Origin: Euryarchaeota archaeon UBA82
GTDB taxonomy: Archaea; Thermoplasmatota; Poseidoniia; Poseidoniales; Poseidoniaceae
Direction of reading: 5' to 3'
DNA: 8,733 nucleotides
NCBI GenBank assembly: GCA_002496635.1
Contig: DAKQ01000019.1
Coordinates: forward strand, 12,806 to 21,538
Position 1 is the first letter of the stretch. The number at the start of each line of letters is the position of its first letter. Shown here piece after piece: positions 5,521 to 8,733 of this stretch. The position numbers and the translations under genes were made by a program. The notes under the pieces were generated by a model, which saw only the letters and a program-made list of their open reading frames with translations, did no database searches and was not told the DNA's origin.

Positions 5521-6444
5521 ATGCTGATACCAAAGGAGTATGCCACAATTTGTGGTGCTCTCGGTATGATTTTGCTTGCCTACTCTTGGCACAAGCGGCA
5601 TCAAACCGGTGTCATTAGATATGCTCAAATTGGCTGGATGCTCGTTGCTCTATATTTTTTCAATGAGTCTGCGTATTATTTCGAAATAGGTGATCTTGTC
5701 CTTACAGTGATGACGGCTTTGGCGCTTCCATTAGGAGTAGGATTAGTTGTCGCTGAAGCCCGTTCCCTAACGAAAAGAGACCGAGATGCCCTTAATTGGG
5801 CTAGAGGTTGTATCGCTTACGCAGGTGGCCCATACCTATTGATTGCCTCAGTTCCTTGGTTAAGCATCCTAGCAATCTGGTTTGTTGCATCACAAGTTGC
5901 CATGTTCCTTTCGTTTACTGGAACTGCAGATATACAACTTGGGGAAACATACGTCAATACAGAATCTGGAACATTTCTCTGGTCTGAATGGGACGGAAAC
6001 AAATGGTTCATGACCGATTCTTTTGCTGAACATCCCTATCAGACAGAACTCATCATGGCTGATGGGAGCATGATTGGAATTAATTTCGTTCTTGCCTGTA
6101 CTGCGTTACAATCGATGATTGTCTTCATCGGTGCTATTTCTGTACTGGATATTGATCGAAAGAGACGAATTCGTGCTCTTCTTTTCACAATCCCAATCAT
6201 CCACATCTTGAACCTTTTCAGAAATGCAGGCCTAGTTTGGATGCATATGTCCTACGAGGGTTGGGAATACCTGGGTATGAGCATGTTTGAGTTTGGACAC
6301 TCATATGCTTCCCGAGTTGTTTCCCTATTTGCGATGTTCATCATGGCAATTGCAATGTTTGAATTACTTCCAGAATTGCATAGGCATATCTTACGATTGC
6401 TCGAATCCGTAGGTTTACGGAAACGTAGGAAGCAGCACACCTAG
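5521..6444 (+). CDS. Archaeosortase A-like membrane cysteine transpeptidase (307 aa)
   Basis: In haloarchaea archaeosortase A removes a C-terminal PGF-type tripartite signal from secreted proteins, and cleavage is coupled to prenyl-lipid anchoring. This protein is almost entirely hydrophobic, with about seven to eight spans, a large polar outer loop near residues 135-183, and a basic C-terminus (GLRKRRKQHT). The proposed active-site residues are present: Cys193 in FVLACTALQSM, Arg234 in IPIIHILNLFRNAG, and Arg265 in SYASRVVSLF, followed by MFELLPELH. A histidine at 260 lies five residues before Arg265. The Cys-to-Arg spacing of 41 equals what I recall for the Haloferax enzyme (Cys173, Arg214). 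The VASQVAMFLSFTG segment near 122-134 also fits. The ATG at 5521 is the first in frame after a stop at 5500. The stop codon overlaps that of the convergent surface protein gene within a shared CTAG. Substrates are not identifiable here. Confidence 0.8.
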   Translation: MLIPKEYATICGALGMILLAYSWHKRHQTGVIRYAQIGWMLVALYFFNESAYYFEIGDLVLTVMTALALPLGVGLVVAEARSLTKRDRDALNWARGCIAYAGGPYLLIASVPWLSILAIWFVASQVAMFLSFTGTADIQLGETYVNTESGTFLWSEWDGNKWFMTDSFAEHPYQTELIMADGSMIGINFVLACTALQSMIVFIGAISVLDIDRKRRIRALLFTIPIIHILNLFRNAGLVWMHMSYEGWEYLGMSMFEFGHSYASRVVSLFAMFIMAIAMFELLPELHRHILRLLESVGLRKRRKQHT

Positions 6445-8733
6445 TTCTTTATCCAAGGTGAATCAGGAGTATCCCTGTGCCACAATCTTCCGCTCTGTGC
6501 AGGATATTCGATGTGTTCTCTGCCTTGTCCATCCATCATTCCCATTAAACTGGTAGGTGGCATTGAAGAGTCTGTAGTGGATGGTTGGTTACCAAAATCA
6601 TAGGTTTCTAACTCATCTGGACCATCATAGATTTGTAATTCATCTGAATTCACTGAATGAGTTGAATCAGTCATTGGCCCTAGGTCTGGAGCTTCGAGTA
6701 TTGGTTCATTGCCATCCATAGACATCATACGTTCTGCGAAGGCATCAGTCTTGTTCCATTCATCTTGTTGGAGATCATCTGAACGATTCGATGTTCCACG
6801 GATGATGAGAACCAATACACCAAACAAAACAAGCAACATAACAGCACCTGCGCTGTAGACAATATCATTAGAAACACTTGGAGCAAAATCAGCATTGTCT
6901 CCAACGCCATCTCCATCTGCATCGGTTTGTTCATCTGGATCGTTCGGGAATTGGTCGTCAACATTGAGAACTCCATCCCCATCTGTATCCATTGGGTTGT
7001 AGGTTGTCTCACACACTAACGCGTATTCTCCAAGTTCAAATGAATCGATAAATCCATCAGAATTGAAATCAATTTTGTCTGAAGAGAAGTCATTCATCAA
7101 CTGAATGCGTTCGAAATCCTTAACAGAAATACGACCATCTAACTGGATTGACATGAGGGAGAGTTCATTTTCACAGTTGCATGCAAACGCTACTATTTCA
7201 TTGAATTCAAGATATGAATCTCCGTTTTGATTGACCTCGGAAAATTCGATCGTTCTTCCGTCAAAGTCATCGAAATATTTGAATTCAGATGAACTAATGA
7301 GGCCATCTCCGTTGATGTCATTTTCCGTCATCATTTCTTTCAAACCTTCATCACAAGGCATGATTTCTTCTGGGTCAACTGGTTCATCAGGGTCATCAGG
7401 GCCACCATCTCGTCCATCCCATGTTGCAACAATTGAGACTTCAGAGAAATCCTCCATTGAAGTGACAGTAATGTCAAACCTGCCTTCAGCAGGGAAATAA
7501 ATGTACAATTCTTGAGATGTGCCTTCGCCATAGGAAATCCAATCCTCTTCACCGAATTGTCTTCCTGAATCCATCATGTCCTCGTCAAAGAATGGGAAGT
7601 CATCAAATCCAAAGCCCGTCTCCCCCTCTCCTTCAATAAGCAATTCTCCTGAGCCACCAAATGTGTTAATGATCAGTGTTTGTGTGTTTCTTCCAACATC
7701 GACATAGAAGAATAATTCTTCTCCAGATGGCGCACTTAATCCATCAATTTGTTCATCCTTAAACAGTTGAACTGGAGTTCCATCATATTCCCAAATGTAG
7801 AGGTCTGTGAAGGAAGCAGTGATTTCAACACCACTGAATACTGTTTCCGAATCAAGAAGGATGTACCATTTGCCGGGAGTTGGATTATTGAAAGCGATTT
7901 TATCGCCTGCTCCAGGTGAACCAGAGTGGTGGTCAGCCTCACTTGCAGTTGGAATATTCTCGATACGCATGTGGAGACTGGCTTGACCAAATCCTCCATC
8001 GAGATCTACTTCAAGTCGTTCAGTACCAGTTGGTACGTCAACGAAGAAGTATTGATCAAGTCCGTTATAGCCACTCATCGGACCATAAGCAATACCTGGG
8101 GTGAGTTCCACAGCAGTCGTAGGATCTGCATTTGTGGGAGCAAAATTCATGTCGGCTAAGATTGTGTAATCGTTGGCTTTTCTGTAAGTGTAGGTAATCA
8201 CGTAGTAAATGCCAGGTTCAACATCGAATAAGTTCACTTCTTCATTATTCCCTTGGCCCGAAGACCAATCTTCCATTGTGGAATAAGTGGTTCCGTCTCC
8301 TGGTAAAATCTCTTCAATAAACCCGATATCCCATCCATAGTCTGGATCAACAGGTCCACCTTTCGATATGGCCAACTGAACATTCCCTTTACCACCATAA
8401 GTCTCGACTTTGAGTTCGGTAAGTGGTTCGGTTACGTTGACGAAATAGTAATTGATTGCAGCTTCGTAATCCTCTGCTTGATTCGATTGTTGTGTGATTG
8501 GCACGCCCTTGAACAATTCCGTCATCTCTTCAAGACTTGGTGGAGCTTCAGCAACATCCCAATATGTGCTAACTTCAAGTTCTTCTAAATCCTGATTTGC
8601 TACAAGAGCAAACCACATGACGTCATATTCTGGCCATGAAAAACTTCCATAAATCGAGCCATACCATCCAGTCAATTCCATATCGTAGTCCCACGGGGCA
8701 GGAATTTCATCGTATCCAACATAAACATTGAAT
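6441..8733 (-). CDS. Large surface protein: PPC-like repeats, EF-hands, TSP3 repeat, one membrane span (5' partial)
   Basis: The frame is open to the right edge, with 17 coding-like residues before the first Met at 8681 and no signal peptide, so the true start is outside. Numbered from that Met (746 aa): three beta-rich repeats near 76-180, 207-292 and 320-420 share a Y/F-F-V-D/N-V opening, a GG-x-G turn and, in two of them, PG-x-W/Y-Y, like bacterial pre-peptidase C-terminal (PPC) domains. EF-hand loops follow at 455-466 (DINGDGLISSSE), 484-495 (N-x-N-x-D) and 538-549 (DFNSDGFIDSFE), with a degenerate loop near 511-522. A TSP3-type DTDGDGV...DADGDGVGD lies at 565-595. Then come a membrane span near 607-627, basic residues, and a cytoplasmic tail of about 119 residues ending LWHRDTPDSPWIKN. 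Cysteines at 443, 501, 503 and 557 frame the EF-hands and could form disulfides. A calcium-stabilised surface or adhesion protein is the likely role; the ligand is unknown. Confidence 0.85.
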   Translation of the reverse strand, partial: FNVYVGYDEIPAPWDYDMELTGWYGSIYGSFSWPEYDVMWFALVANQDLEELEVSTYWDVAEAPPSLEEMTELFKGVPITQQSNQAEDYEAAINYYFVNVTEPLTELKVETYGGKGNVQLAISKGGPVDPDYGWDIGFIEEILPGDGTTYSTMEDWSSGQGNNEEVNLFDVEPGIYYVITYTYRKANDYTILADMNFAPTNADPTTAVELTPGIAYGPMSGYNGLDQYFFVDVPTGTERLEVDLDGGFGQASLHMRIENIPTASEADHHSGSPGAGDKIAFNNPTPGKWYILLDSETVFSGVEITASFTDLYIWEYDGTPVQLFKDEQIDGLSAPSGEELFFYVDVGRNTQTLIINTFGGSGELLIEGEGETGFGFDDFPFFDEDMMDSGRQFGEEDWISYGEGTSQELYIYFPAEGRFDITVTSMEDFSEVSIVATWDGRDGGPDDPDEPVDPEEIMPCDEGLKEMMTENDINGDGLISSSEFKYFDDFDGRTIEFSEVNQNGDSYLEFNEIVAFACNCENELSLMSIQLDGRISVKDFERIQLMNDFSSDKIDFNSDGFIDSFELGEYALVCETTYNPMDTDGDGVLNVDDQFPNDPDEQTDADGDGVGDNADFAPSVSNDIVYSAGAVMLLVLFGVLVLIIRGTSNRSDDLQQDEWNKTDAFAERMMSMDGNEPILEAPDLGPMTDSTHSVNSDELQIYDGPDELETYDFGNQPSTTDSSMPPTSLMGMMDGQGREHIEYPAQSGRLWHRDTPDSPWIKN

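Noticed and set aside
6780..6870. Membrane span of the large surface protein as an archaeosortase sorting signal
   Set aside because: There is no PGF or similar motif before the span, and about 119 residues follow it, whereas archaeosortase signals lie at the extreme C-terminus.
8679..8681. ATG at 8681 as the start of the large surface protein
   Set aside because: The frame stays open to the window edge with residues of the same beta-rich style, and no signal peptide follows this Met although the protein must be exported.

Overview
The window looks like a chromosomal segment of a planktonic euryarchaeon. The best guess is Thermoplasmatota of the Marine Group II/III type (Poseidoniales and relatives). 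Archaeal origin rests on a tRNA(Ile2) 2-agmatinylcytidine synthetase (TiaS), a diphthamide-synthesis gene (Dph6 type), an archaeosortase-A-like membrane protein and TATA-like boxes about 25-34 bases upstream of several start codons. The finer placement is an inference from low GC, very tight packing and a large acidic surface protein with EF-hand and thrombospondin-type-3 calcium repeats. No rRNA, tRNA, insertion sequence, CRISPR array or phage gene was seen, and no stretch over 300 bases lacks a gene.

Layout, left to right. (1) The 3' part of a diphthine-ammonia ligase gene (+). (2) A minus-strand block: a 72-aa single-span protein, a 142-aa four-span protein and adenylosuccinate lyase purB, which meets the ligase tail to tail. 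(3) A plus-strand RadB/RecA-like protein with a degenerate Walker A motif. (4) A minus-strand block: a zinc-loop HAD phosphatase (GmhB/HisB type) directly coupled to tiaS, then an 83-aa membrane protein with a very acidic tail. (5) A plus-strand archaeosortase-A-like gene. (6) A minus-strand gene for a large secreted, membrane-anchored, calcium-binding-type protein that runs off the right edge with its N-terminus missing.

The architecture is regular. Each plus-strand gene converges on a minus-strand gene, and all three convergent pairs overlap at their stop codons, by 7, 18 and 4 bases. The two divergent gaps are 76 and 84 bases and must hold both promoters.

The housekeeping genes (diphthamide, purine synthesis, tRNA-Ile decoding) are well supported. 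The less ordinary content is the archaeosortase next to a large surface protein that carries no visible archaeosortase signal, the RadB-like protein that has lost its P-loop lysine, and three small orphan membrane proteins.
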